From positions 4,903,001-4,967,000 of the forward strand of contig NC_134679.1 of assembly GCF_024713945.1 (NCBI RefSeq): 64,000 bases of DNA, in the 5' to 3' direction. Below are positions 23,734 to 34,173 of the stretch, piece by piece (position 1 is the first letter of the stretch; every line of letters starts with the position of its first letter). The translations under genes and the position numbers were made by a program. This DNA comes from Dermatophagoides farinae (lineage: Eukaryota; Arthropoda; Arachnida; Sarcoptiformes; Pyroglyphidae). The notes beneath the pieces are model-generated. The model had not been told where the DNA came from and did not search any database. It saw only the letters and a program-made list of their open reading frames with translations.

Positions 23734-25789
23734 ATGATTACCAACAACAATGAAACAACAATCACTTTGGCTACATGTCTAAAAGATGGTGGCATAGAAG
23801 CTGGAAAAGATATTGCTTCAATTTTCTATTTGATGCCTATCCATGATACGATCAAAGATGATATTTATGATGTAACAAACTATGAAGTCAAAGTAAGATG
23901 ATAAGATTTAATTTTTCATATAATTTGATTGTTCATTTATCAAAAACAATAGCTTATTCCGGTGATCGCTTTAATGGTGACGATCGAACAAATTATTCGT
24001 ATTATTATGCGTAAACAATTGTCACGTTTTGAAGATTGTTTCATCAATATTGCTTCGTCACTTGTCTTCACATTGACCAGGTTTGTTTGAAATTTTTTGA
24101 TTTATCTTCAAACTTATTATTAATATGAATGATTAATTTATATAAAGAGTGGTGATGTTCACCATAGTATTGCGAATTTACTCTTGGTTATATACAAATT
24201 ATGCTTTGGTGCATCTTCCATTGCATAGTGCGAGCACATGGATCATATCATTATTGTTGGTTGAATTCGTTTATTATTGGACTCATCGTGCATTACATGA
24301 ATTCAATTTTCTTTGGGCCGCACATCAATTCCATCATATGGCCGAAGATGTTAATATTTCAACCACGATTCGAGATTCAGTCGTTGATTTGGTCATCTAT
24401 GATGTAAATATTAATCATCAAGGTAGATAATTGAATTATCTCATTTTAACATTGTGCTTTTTTCTTCATCAGATCTTCCCAATACCGTTGGCTCTATTCA
24501 TTCATCCACAGATTTTGTTTGTACATCTGCAATTTTCTTTGATCTATCAGATATGGCTCCATAATGAAGTTGTTGGCCATCTAGGTCCGTTAGAATATCT
24601 GATCAATACACCAAGACAACATCGTGTCCATCACGGAAAAAATCCTTATTGTATTGATAAAAACTACGGTGCATTATTGATGATCTGGGATCGAATATTT
24701 GGCACCTATCAAGTCGAACTAGATGAAGAGAAGATTGTATTTGGTACGGTCAGTCCAACTCCAAAAACATTCGACATGATGACATTAATGTTCGGCTATT
24801 ATAAAAACGTTTGGCAACGATTTAAAAATTGCGATAATTACCGCGAAAAGATGGCATCATTATTTTATGGACCCGGTTGGTCGCCAGGTAAACCCCGCCT
24901 TGGCCTTATTGAAGAAATACCCGAAGTTGATCATAAAGCACCTCGATACATTTATACACCATATGTGGCTATTTGGAAAAAGGCTTACATTCTTTTCCAT
25001 TCGGTAGCCATCTTGATTGGATTCTATATGATTGCTGATCATCCTTTGATTGTTAGTTTCATTTTTCATTTTCATTTTTTCAATTTCGATTAATTTCTTT
25101 CTTTAATTTTATAAGAAATTCGATCCATGGAAAATGACGTTTTGTATGACTTATTTGCTGTTGGCAATCACATCATTCGGTGCACTATTCGACAATAGGT
25201 TTGTTATCTATTCATTTCTTTATTTTTTCTGAAATTAATTTATTAATTTTGTAGATCTTATCTGATCATATTGGAAATATTTCGTTGTATTGTCTATTTT
25301 GTATTCGACCAATACGTATTACAATCAACACAATGGCCAGTGCATCAGAGTACATCGGTTCTTATTCACTTATCATTATGGACTATTCGTTTGGGACATT
25401 TATTATCGATAATGTTCTGGATTTGTATGTGGATTATTAATCTTTTCACCACTAACACAATTGATGACAAACATAAATCACCGAAAATGACAAGTTCCAA
25501 TGAAAAGATTATTTATGATTCGAATGAAGGACAAAGTCAAACATCAACAGATTCCGATGAAACATTACATCAGGATTCTACATATCCTGTTCGATTGAAA
25601 GCCAGTACATTCTTCATTCTAATGGCAATGATGGTTTTCGTTTTTGTACCGTTAACGATGTCCTATTTGTTTGTCGTTCCATCATGCTCACGTTACTACG
25701 AAACATATTTTTTCGATAGATACTTATCATTTGCCCAGAATATCACTAAAATGGCCAATTATTCTACATTGATGATTGGCGGTAATTAG
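23734..25789 (+). CDS. AGMO: Alkylglycerol monooxygenase copy 2 (intact)
   Basis: Six exons (23734-23892, 23953-24080, 24148-24403, 24473-25051, 25116-25198, 25255-25789) join in frame to 579 residues with GT..AG introns of 56-69 bp. This is a polytopic member of the fatty-acid hydroxylase superfamily. Histidine ligands are in HRALH (142-146), HQFHH (155-159), H211 and HRVHH (231-235), followed by CIDKNYG and WDRIFGTYQ as in vertebrate AGMO/TMEM195. AGMO oxidises the ether bond of alkylglycerols to give a fatty aldehyde and glycerol; it sits in the ER membrane and needs tetrahydrobiopterin. The C-terminal region is longer than in the human protein (445 residues) and carries a polar Ser/Thr/Glu-rich insert. 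It was duplicated from, or with, copy 1 about 3.46 kb upstream; the two proteins differ at only a small number of positions. Confidence 0.9.
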
Positions 25790-26527
25790 TGATGATGAAT
25801 TTTTCTAATTTTTCCCATTTGAATTGGCCATCAACAGATGGCATGATTGCGATTGCATTCAAAAAATCTCTCTTTTATTACAAATCTGGTATTTTTTGTA
25901 TGAAGTTTTTGCCAATATAAATCAAATAATAAACCTATTAAATTCGAATAAAAAAACGTAGATTTCTGAAATTCACACCGAAAATCATACGATTAAATCA
26001 TTGATTAAGCCATTGTATTTTTTTGCCCAATCATTCTGATCAAAACAAAACAAAAATATCACACAGTAATTTTCAAATATTGAACATTTAACTGGCCTTG
26101 AAAACATGGAATTCTTTAAAAACAAAATTGATTTTACAAAACCATGTTTTTCGTCATTATATCATGAACACACGTAGACATACAAACACAAAATGTTCAT
26201 CTGTGATTGCTATTTAAGATTGTAATGATATCGATTTATTATCATCTTCATAGAAAGTACAATTTGTACAATATAACTCAATAATAATCTATATAATTGT
26301 GAAATTTTTGTCACATAGGTGTCATTTATTGCAATCACCAAATATCATCTAAATTCTTTCGTCAAGGTTTTAGTTTCTCGCATTGATTACTGTAATTAAA
26401 TTTGATCGTCCGGAAATATATTCTGATCATCATAGAAATCGAAATGAAATTGTGTCTTATTCCCATCATTCAATAAGTTAACAATCCAATTCTGATATGA
26501 TTGATCAAGAATGTTTACATGATGAAA
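25790..26527 (+). other. AGMO-ELO spacer of unit 2 (5' flank of elongase exon A)
   Basis: No gene is seen. 25790-25955 matches the 3' flank of AGMO copy 1 (22328-22500). 26081-26290 matches 28990-29180 upstream of elongase B, so this is the ancestral spacer between AGMO and ELO and probably holds the ELO promoter. Confidence 0.65.
26081..26290. repeat. Direct repeat partner of 28990-29180
   Basis: A block starting at CATTTAACTGGCCTTGAAAA and running through TTCATCTGTGATTGCT to the ACTCAATAATCTATA stretch is shared with the region upstream of elongase B. Small indels separate the copies. It is evidence that the two elongases come from one duplicated cassette. Confidence 0.85.
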
Positions 26528-27071
26528 ATGATTGAAACTTTAAAATATTTATTGATCGATTTTTGGGAACAAGAAAGCGATTCAAGAATCATAAGTTATC
26601 CATTAATGGATGGTGGTCCATGGTTATCATGGTTAATTGTCATCATTTATATTTATGTTGTCAAGATTTTTGGACCACGATGGATGCGACAAAGACCTGC
26701 TATGAGCCTGAAATTAGCAATCATTATGTATGACATAATGCTGATCATGATCAATGCATATTTCTTTTACCAATATTCGATTGCATATCGATTCGGCATC
26801 GATTTAAAAATTCATCATTTTGAACGCATATCTTCTGAATCCGACCAATCATCATGTTCATTGTTACTATTTTATATGTTCATGTTGAGCAAATATTTGG
26901 ACATGATGGAGACGATATTTTTTGTGTTGCGAAAAAAATCCAACCAAATTACCACGCTTCATGTTTATCATCATTCGATAGCACCATTACTAGTACATTT
27001 GTATATAAAAATTTCTCCTTATGGTGGACCGGGAACCATATTTCCATTGATAAACAGTTTTGTTCATACAG
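26528..27071 (+). CDS. ELO-family elongase, 5' coding exon A (3' exon not in place)
   Basis: A 544-nt exon coding for about 181 residues, homologous along its length to elongase exon B. It shows METLKY-like N-terminus, FWEQESDSRI, the [16 protein letters not shown] segment and the HVYHH box. ELO enzymes are ER condensing enzymes of very-long-chain fatty-acid synthesis. The exon ends at a good donor (ACAG followed by GTGAGG) in phase 1, the same phase as exon B. No ELO 3' exon is found between here and exon B. Either the gene is truncated, or this exon splices to the terminal exon at 33312 over about 6.2 kb; the frame would be kept (FVHT-V-MYIYY). The start was set by alignment with exon B; an in-frame Met at 26519 is possible. 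Confidence 0.7.
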
Positions 27072-27343
27072 GTGAGGATTCATTTCACTTTTTAACAAAT
27101 AGCCTATCATCATCTTAGAGGTTAACGATTTATTGAGGAAAAAGATATTGAATGTGATATGCAATTTTCAAATCTATTTTTGAGGAAACCAGTTTATGGT
27201 AGGGTATTTCATAGAATGAAATTTAGTTCTTTGAATATATCTTTCTATTTTTGGATTGATCAATCATATGTAATCATGTTGTTTACAAAGAATAAAAACG
27301 AGGAAAATTTAAATTTAAAAAGAAAATCAAAATATTAAATTTT

Positions 27344-27376
27344 ATCAAGTTTTGTCAAGTTTTATCAAGTTTTAAA
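27344..27376. repeat. Short tandem repeat of a 10-bp unit
   Basis: Three consecutive units of TTTTATCAAG / TTTTGTCAAG. This is at the edge of the segment that is inverted in cassette unit 1. Confidence 0.75.
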
Positions 27377-28139
27377 ATAGGCTTTTTAACAATTTATCTC
27401 TTATCCAATAATACGATCGATCAGTTTTCATGTTGAAATTCAATTAAATAAATTACATTTTGATTTGGAAATTTATATTCAAATTTTATGAAAATTTTAA
27501 ATCATTGATTAAATAAAAAAAAAATAGAAAACAATTCATAATTGACGTTGATAATAGCCATGTTATTGTACAGAGGATGTTGCATCCGTTTGTTTTTTAA
27601 GTGAAATCCTACCCCCTTTTCTTTTTAATGTTCAACACAATCATCATCATTTTTTTTTATATTGATAATTTTCATTAAACAACAATTATGATGATGATCA
27701 ATTGTTTTATATAATCCGATGATCATGTGGTAAGAACATGGAAATTTTCCACCATTATCTTTTTGCATTCGCACCGCATATTCATTGATGATTATCATGA
27801 TAATGATGATTGAGAATTATTTTTAATGAAAAAAAAAATGTTAATTAAATTATGTAATCATCATCTTATGGCAAATTATGAACAAAGAGGCCCTGATTGG
27901 TGATTTTTTTTTACCTATCAATTTCTTTTTCTTTTTTTTCTTTTTTTTTGACTTTTCATTTTTCCATCAAACGCTATATTTGTCACGCTATCGTGTCATA
28001 TTTATTTCTTCTTATATATATGTATTTATTACGTATAAATTTGCTGTTTGTTTACGATATCACAGACACATACAGGAAAAAAAATGAAAGTCAATATTAC
28101 AATAATGAAAGAGTAGATTTTAAAATTTCAGAAAAAAAC

Positions 28140-28290
28140 GAATTATTTGACTCTCACGTCATAATCATTCCAAGTATCATCATCATCATCATATATAATT
28201 TACTGGTGAGAAGGTAGTAAACATTTTCTAAACTAAAAATAACTTCCAATCTATTTGTTGCCTATTTCTATAGATAAAAGGGAAACCAAA
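28140..28290. repeat. Direct repeat partner of 23391-23535 (edge of eroded unit 3)
   Basis: Near-identical to the block just before AGMO copy 2. It is followed here by A-rich and GA-rich low-complexity DNA instead of AGMO, which suggests an AGMO copy was lost. Confidence 0.85.
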
Positions 28291-28799
28291 AAAAAAAAAA
28301 AATGAATTTGAATGGAAAAAAATAGCAAAAAAAAAAAATCAAGATTGAGATGAAGATTTAATTTGAAAGATAGAGAAACATTTTGGATATAAACCAAACC
28401 AAGTCAAGAAAGAGAGAGAGAGAGAGAGATGTTGGTGGTTGTTGTAGTGTTTATCAAGGATAATCATAATTTTGAAAATAATGAGAGAAATATTACAAAT
28501 GAGAACGAATATAATGAATTTTTGTTTTTTTTTCATTTTCACCACATTTGTTTGTGTTTGGTTTTCAATATAAATCAAACAACAGCAACAATATACTATA
28601 ATACAATATAATGGTTCGTTTTTTAGGCCTAAAGGGCCAAACATTTGTTGAACTTATTTTCTCTCTCGCTCTCTTTGTATGTTGTTTTTGTGGTCATCAT
28701 TACATGTGTAAACACTGAAAAAATTATGTCACAAAATAATTTATGTGCAGAAATTTAATTTAATTGTAGTGTATTTACCACGTCACCACCTAATTTATA

Positions 28800-29321
28800 A
28801 TTTATTTCAATTCTGGAACTATATCAATATGAACATGAAAAGCAACAATCTCCAATATGAATCAATCGAATCGATTCAAATCAGTCTATCTTGATTTGAA
28901 TGTTTAACGTGTGTGTGTACATATGTGCGTTTGTGTCACACAAAACATTTGAAGATAAAAAAAAAAATTTATTTTGGTTGAATAATGTTATACATTTAAC
29001 TGGCCTTGAAAACATGGAATTTTTCAAAAGATTTTACAAAACCATATTTTTCGTCATTATATCATGAATACAAAATGTTCATCTGTGATTGCTGTTTAAG
29101 ATTGTAATGATAACAATTTATCATCTTCATAGAAACTACTATTTGTACAATAATGTAACTCAATAATCTATAAGAAATTTATTTAAATTCTTGAACTACA
29201 CCAATATGTACATGAAAATCCCCAAAGTGAACCAATCGAATCGATCCAAATTATTATAGATTGATTTTTGAATGTTTAACGTGTGTGTTTGTGTGTGGTA
29301 AATGTTGTCATTTGTGTATGT

Positions 29322-29358
<37 letters not shown>

Positions 29359-29415
29359 AAATGTGCGTTTGCGTCACACAAAACATTTGAAAATAAAAAA
29401 AAAAAAAAAATATTT
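28800..29415. repeat. Tandem duplication of a ~180-230 bp segment
   Basis: 28800-28975 and 29165-29415 share the order CAATATG-ACATGAAAA, CAATCGAATCGAT, GAATGTTTAACGTGTGTG, TGTGCGTTTG and GTCACACAAAACATTTGA. The second copy is stretched by a long GT microsatellite. The 26081-type repeat lies between them. Confidence 0.75.
29325..29357. repeat. (GT)n microsatellite
   Basis: Uninterrupted GT run of about 16 units inside the second copy of the tandem duplication upstream of elongase B. Confidence 0.85.
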
Positions 29416-29812
29416 TGGCCACAAACAAAATGAACAATAGCTGTTAAACGAACTGTGTATATAAAATAAAATCTCATCATTGGTCAAATCTTTCATTCTG
29501 TCACTTGTCAGCTTGTTTGCATCTTCTTTCTTTCACACATATAATTTTTTTTTTCTCCAGTTCAAAATTTCAGCTCTAGTGCACATTGAATCCAAGCATT
29601 GATCATTGTCGATCAAGTGTGTTTGTGTTTGTATCCGTAACTGGATTTATCTATGATGTCAATGCTGGAATTATCTTTCCTGTGTTAATTAATACATGAT
29701 TTTGATTGTCGTTTTTATTGTTGTCAACTTCCGTCGTTCACACTGGTTAAAATATTTGATAAATCGTTGCCAACCAATTTTAAATCTGTTCGAATTAATC
29801 TGGTCGTAATTT

Positions 29813-29824
29813 ATATATAAATAA
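29813..29824 (+). promoter_or_regulatory. Probable TATA box of elongase B
   Basis: TATATATAAATA lies 50-60 bp upstream of the elongase start codon at 29874, which leaves room for a short 5' UTR. Inference from sequence and position only. Confidence 0.45.
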
Positions 29825-29873
29825 TTGTTATTGAATCAAGTGAATCCATTGAAACAAATTCACGTCAAACAAA

Positions 29874-32800
29874 ATGGAAACATTGAAATATTACATGTTC
29901 GATTTTTGGGAACAAGAAAGTGATCCACGTATCAGTAATTATCCAATGATGAAAGGTGGTCCATGGATGGCTTGGTCAATCGTTGCTGCATATGTTTATT
30001 TTGTCAAAAGTCTTGGACCAAGATTGATGAAAAATCGTGAATCAATGAATCTACAATCGCTGATAGTTGCATATAATTTATCGATGATTATAATCAATGC
30101 ATATTTTTTCTATCAGATAATGGTACCATATCATCTTGGTATCGACATTAATATATGGAATTTTGAACGTAATGAACATTTGGATTATACACCACGTACG
30201 ATGCATGTATGCTTCCTAAGCTATCTATATTTACTCAGCAAATATATGGATCTTATTGAAACGATTTTTTTTATTCTGCGTAAAAAATTCAATCAAATTT
30301 CCAGTTTACATGTTTATCATCATGCAATCGTACCTATATTGGTTCATATGTTTATCAAAGTATCACCGGCTGGTGGTCCTGGTGCCATGTTTCCACTTCT
30401 CAATACATTTATCCATACCAGTGAGTATAAAGCATCATCATTTAAAGCATGTTTATTTATATTTGTTTATTCAACATCCATTTACATTTAATATCTACAA
30501 TCAATGATGTATTCAATACTATGCACTCATTCATTCATTCATTCATTCAACTTGGATAAGTGTATAGTGCTTCTATACATTTTTATGACAACATCAACAT
30601 CAATACGATGATGATGATCAAGATTATCGAAAATCAAGTCAAGACCAAGTTAACGAATGTGAATGAATAAAACATTGACCGCTATCGGTCGATCACTGTT
30701 TCATTTCGTATGAAGCCCAGTTATTATTTTATGTCAAATGGAACAAGTTATGCATGCTCCTTAAAATTTTTTTTTTTAATTTCAATATTAAGGTCTTTTC
30801 ATTGATTTTTTTCAATTCAATCTGTCATTCATAATGATTATCAATCATGTTCAAGCGAGAGAGAGGGAAAGAGTTTTCAATATTGAATACATGAAACGAT
30901 TCTGTTGTATTGTTTTCTGGGGTGTTGATGACCTTTGACCATTACATAATTTGACAAAATTCAAATTAATTGTTCATTATTTGTATTTGTTGGCCATCTA
31001 TATTTATTTACATTGGATCGTCAACAAAAACTGATCGTTTCTATATATTCAATTTATTTTCATGGTCATTTTTTTGTTTGTTTGTTTGTTTGTTTGTGGT
31101 GATAATTTTAAAGTGTGAATTTTTCTACATAATAAGGATGATGATCAATAGGCAAACATTTAATAGTGGAACATTGTTCCAAATTTCATGAATAAACAAA
31201 TATTTCATTATTTTTTTTTTGGTATAACGAAAAAAAAAATTTATTTACACCAAATGAAGGTCACAAAAAATTTCCCATTAATTTGTACATTTTTTTTGTT
31301 TGTTTGTTTCACTTGGTTATATATATTATTATTATTGGTCATCCCTAGATGTGTATATGTAAATTAATTTTTTTTTTTTTTGTAAATAAATTGTCATCAC
31401 TTATAAAAGTAAATTTCATTTTTTCACATGATTTTTCTTTTCTTTTATTCGAATGATTATTTCATCACCTTATCACCTTATTATATTGATAATCATGATG
31501 ATGGCTAAATAAATCGAAAAAAAATATGACGTAAATTGAGCAAATTTCTTTTTTTATATATAATTTCAAAAAAAAAATCGCTAATAGGGTCATTGTAATT
31601 GGAAATCAATTATTTTTTTTCTTTACTTGAATCTTTGTGATTTGGAAAAAACAGCAATTAGTAAACAAACAATTCATTATTGAACATATTCATGGTTGAT
31701 TGTTTTTCATTGTTGTTGTTCAAACTATCATGTTATCAGTGATTACAAATTGCTTCCAGATTTATTTATATATTTATTATTTATTATTATTGTTGTTGTT
31801 GTTGTTGTTGTTGTTGAAATGACTATAACGACAAAATTCAATCGTCATATATATACGCTGTTTATTATCCGAAAATATAGGAAAACAAGACAAAAAAAAA
31901 ACCTTTTGAGATTGTTATCACTGTTCTTATCACCATTTTTGAGCTTTATAATGACAAAAGTGAAACATTTTTTTTTTTGTTTTGTAAAAAATGTAACAAT
32001 AGTTGTCACATATTTTCTATTTTTTTAATTTAAAATCAATTATTATTATTATCATTATCCTGACAAGAAGAAATTAAGCAATTTATTTTTTTTCGACTGA
32101 ATTCTTACGAAAACTTTTTTTTGTTGTATTGACAATTATTGTTATGATTAAAAATTTCTCAAATCGAAATAAAAATCAAATTTTAGAAATTTTGAAAATT
32201 TTTCGATTACTTTACCATGATTATATATTTTTTTTTATTGGCCATCACCACCACCACCAAAGGAGAGTAGATCCCAAGTGACCTTTGTTATTTTTAACCA
32301 TGATATTAATGCCATTTGAGAATTAAGAGGCCATATTTCTGTCTGCCTGCTTAAAGTTATGGCTTTTTGCCTATCCTATTGTTGTTGTTATTGTAGTGAA
32401 TTTTACTGCTTCTTTATATATGTTGTATTTGGATCCACCAAAGTAAAGATCCAAAATGCAACACATGTGTTTTGTGTGTGTGTGTCCGATGATATTTTGA
32501 TTGCAATCATGATGATGATGACGATGATGATTGAGGTCAGAAAGTCGTTACAAGTCAAGTCATGTTGTTTGTATGCATGCTGATTTTTTCCATTTTCTCA
32601 TACAGACATTATGATTATCATCATCATGAAAATAATGTTATCCGCATCCTTACACACACACACACACAGTATAAGCATTCATTCATGATAAAAAAAATAA
32701 CCATAACGTGTGTATATGAGTGGGATGAAATGCCTGATTTTTTTTGATATAAAAATAGAATCCTTTATTATCACAATCATAATAATAATAATAATAATAG

Positions 32801-33742
32801 CAGTTATCTTCGACAATGGTCAAAAAATTCAAAAACCTACAATACAATATGTACTAAGGAGAAAAGGATAGAGGTGATGCCATGATGACAAAAAAAAAGT
32901 TTTGTTTGTTTGTTTGGGGTTTTTATTCGATTTGGTTTGTCGTTTTTCTCATCATCCATAATCAACATTTGTCGACATTGTTTCGCGATTTTACACTTTT
33001 ACAAATACACAATAGAGCTACCATGTATAAATTGGTGTATTTGAATTTTTTTTTCCATTGCATGTGATTGATTATCGTGATGATCGATCAATCAAACTTT
33101 CAGATAACAATGAATAAAACACACAGGCAAACAAAAACAACCAAAGAATGAATGATTAGTGATGGATGACATGTTGAGAACAATGAATTCTGTTAAATGA
33201 ACATCTAGTTTCATTTTGCTACTGCTGTTAAAAATTTATATTTCATTAACTTTTGATTAACAACGAAAAATCTAATTTAATTTATTTCTCTATCTTTTTA
33301 TTTATCCACAGTAATGTACATCTATTATACATTATCAGCATTGGGTCTACGACGATATACATGGTGGAAGAAATATGTCACACAATTACAATTAACCCAA
33401 TTTGTCATCTTTGGTATTTATGGATGGCTATTCTTGCTCAATCAAAAAGGCTATCCCAAAATATTCACATTTTTGGGCATTATTCAACCAGTCATCTTTT
33501 TTGCCATGTTTTTCTCATTCTATAAACGTGCATATAGATCATCGATAAATCGTTTCAAAGCTGATAACAGGACTAAAATAACAACGAATGGAACATACAT
33601 TGACAACAATAAAATAACCACCGTCGCTGACGATGCTACTGACAATTGCTGTGATCACCATGAAAATGGCCAAATTAATCAAATGGTATCCAATGGCAAC
33701 ACGTCAACGAATGGCATTGTTAACAGCAAAAAACATGAATAA
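29874..33742 (+). CDS. ELO-family very-long-chain fatty acid elongase B, 2 exons
   Basis: Exons 29874-30420 and 33312-33742 join in phase 1 (ATA codon split) across a 2.9 kb intron to give 325 residues. ELO features, in order: several membrane segments, SKYMDLIETIFFILRKK (residues 122-138, a form of the KxxExxDT box with D and E exchanged), the catalytic HVYHH box at 146-150, GGPGAMFPLLNTFIHT, and MYIYYTLSALG in exon 2. The protein ends in KKHE, which fits a dilysine ER-retrieval signal. Elongases condense malonyl-CoA with long-chain acyl-CoA; the next enzyme in the cycle is a 3-oxoacyl-CoA reductase such as the one encoded at 18.2 kb. The C-terminal tail is polar and Thr/Asn-rich. An AATAAA signal lies at 33834. 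The subtype and chain-length preference cannot be read from the sequence. Confidence 0.88.
30421..33311 (+). other. Intron of elongase B (2.9 kb)
   Basis: Starts with GTGAGT and ends with a pyrimidine-rich tract and CACAG. It contains CAT, TTG and TGTT microsatellites and polyT runs but no supportable gene; the 60-110 codon frames inside are low complexity. Confidence 0.75.
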
Positions 33743-34173
33743 GAATCATCATTGTCGATTAGTGACAAATTATTTCATCAAAAAAAAACGATACAATCGA
33801 CGATTGCCCATATGTTAATTTTGGATTGATTGTAATAAATGGAATATATTTGATTCATTAAGTTTGTTATCGATTCGATCTGATAATTCAGTTGAAAAGT
33901 TTTCATTCATTCATAATTATAATTAAATTAAATTGTCGGCATTTTTTATTTTTTAATTTATAGAAGTTAACATAGAAAAGGCAATTTTACCTCTTTTGAT
34001 TCTTTCCACCTTTTTTCATTAGTAGGCTACTTTCCGTACCACAAATTTAAAAATTCATTTCAGGCAGTGGTTTGATAAGATTAAAATTATTAGTGAATTT
34101 ATTATTGTTATTATCATTATTCATCAATCCTTATTTAACAATCGATGAATTGACCAGAAAAAAAAATTATATT
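33743..34173. other. Convergent 3' region between elongase B and the MATH protein gene
   Basis: Holds the elongase poly(A) signal AATAAA at 33834-33839 (+). A candidate AATAAA for the convergent MATH gene lies on the minus strand at 34098-34103. Nothing else is seen. Confidence 0.55.

Larger units (their letters stand above)
27072..29873. other. Spacer between elongase exons A and B with remnants of a third cassette
   Basis: No intact gene in 2.8 kb. 27115-27340 pairs inversely with 22823-23057, and 27445-27560 pairs directly with 23235-23355. 28140-28290 pairs with the 5' flank of AGMO copy 2, but the AGMO body expected after it is absent. 28990-29180 pairs with the AGMO-ELO spacer of unit 2. 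A GA run (28405-28429) and a long GT run (about 29325-29357) are present. Open frames here are low complexity. Confidence 0.7.

Noticed and set aside
26854-27075. 73-codon frame overlapping elongase exon A
   Set aside because: A +1 shadow of the ELO exon; the same shadow exists in the fragment at 22502-22720.
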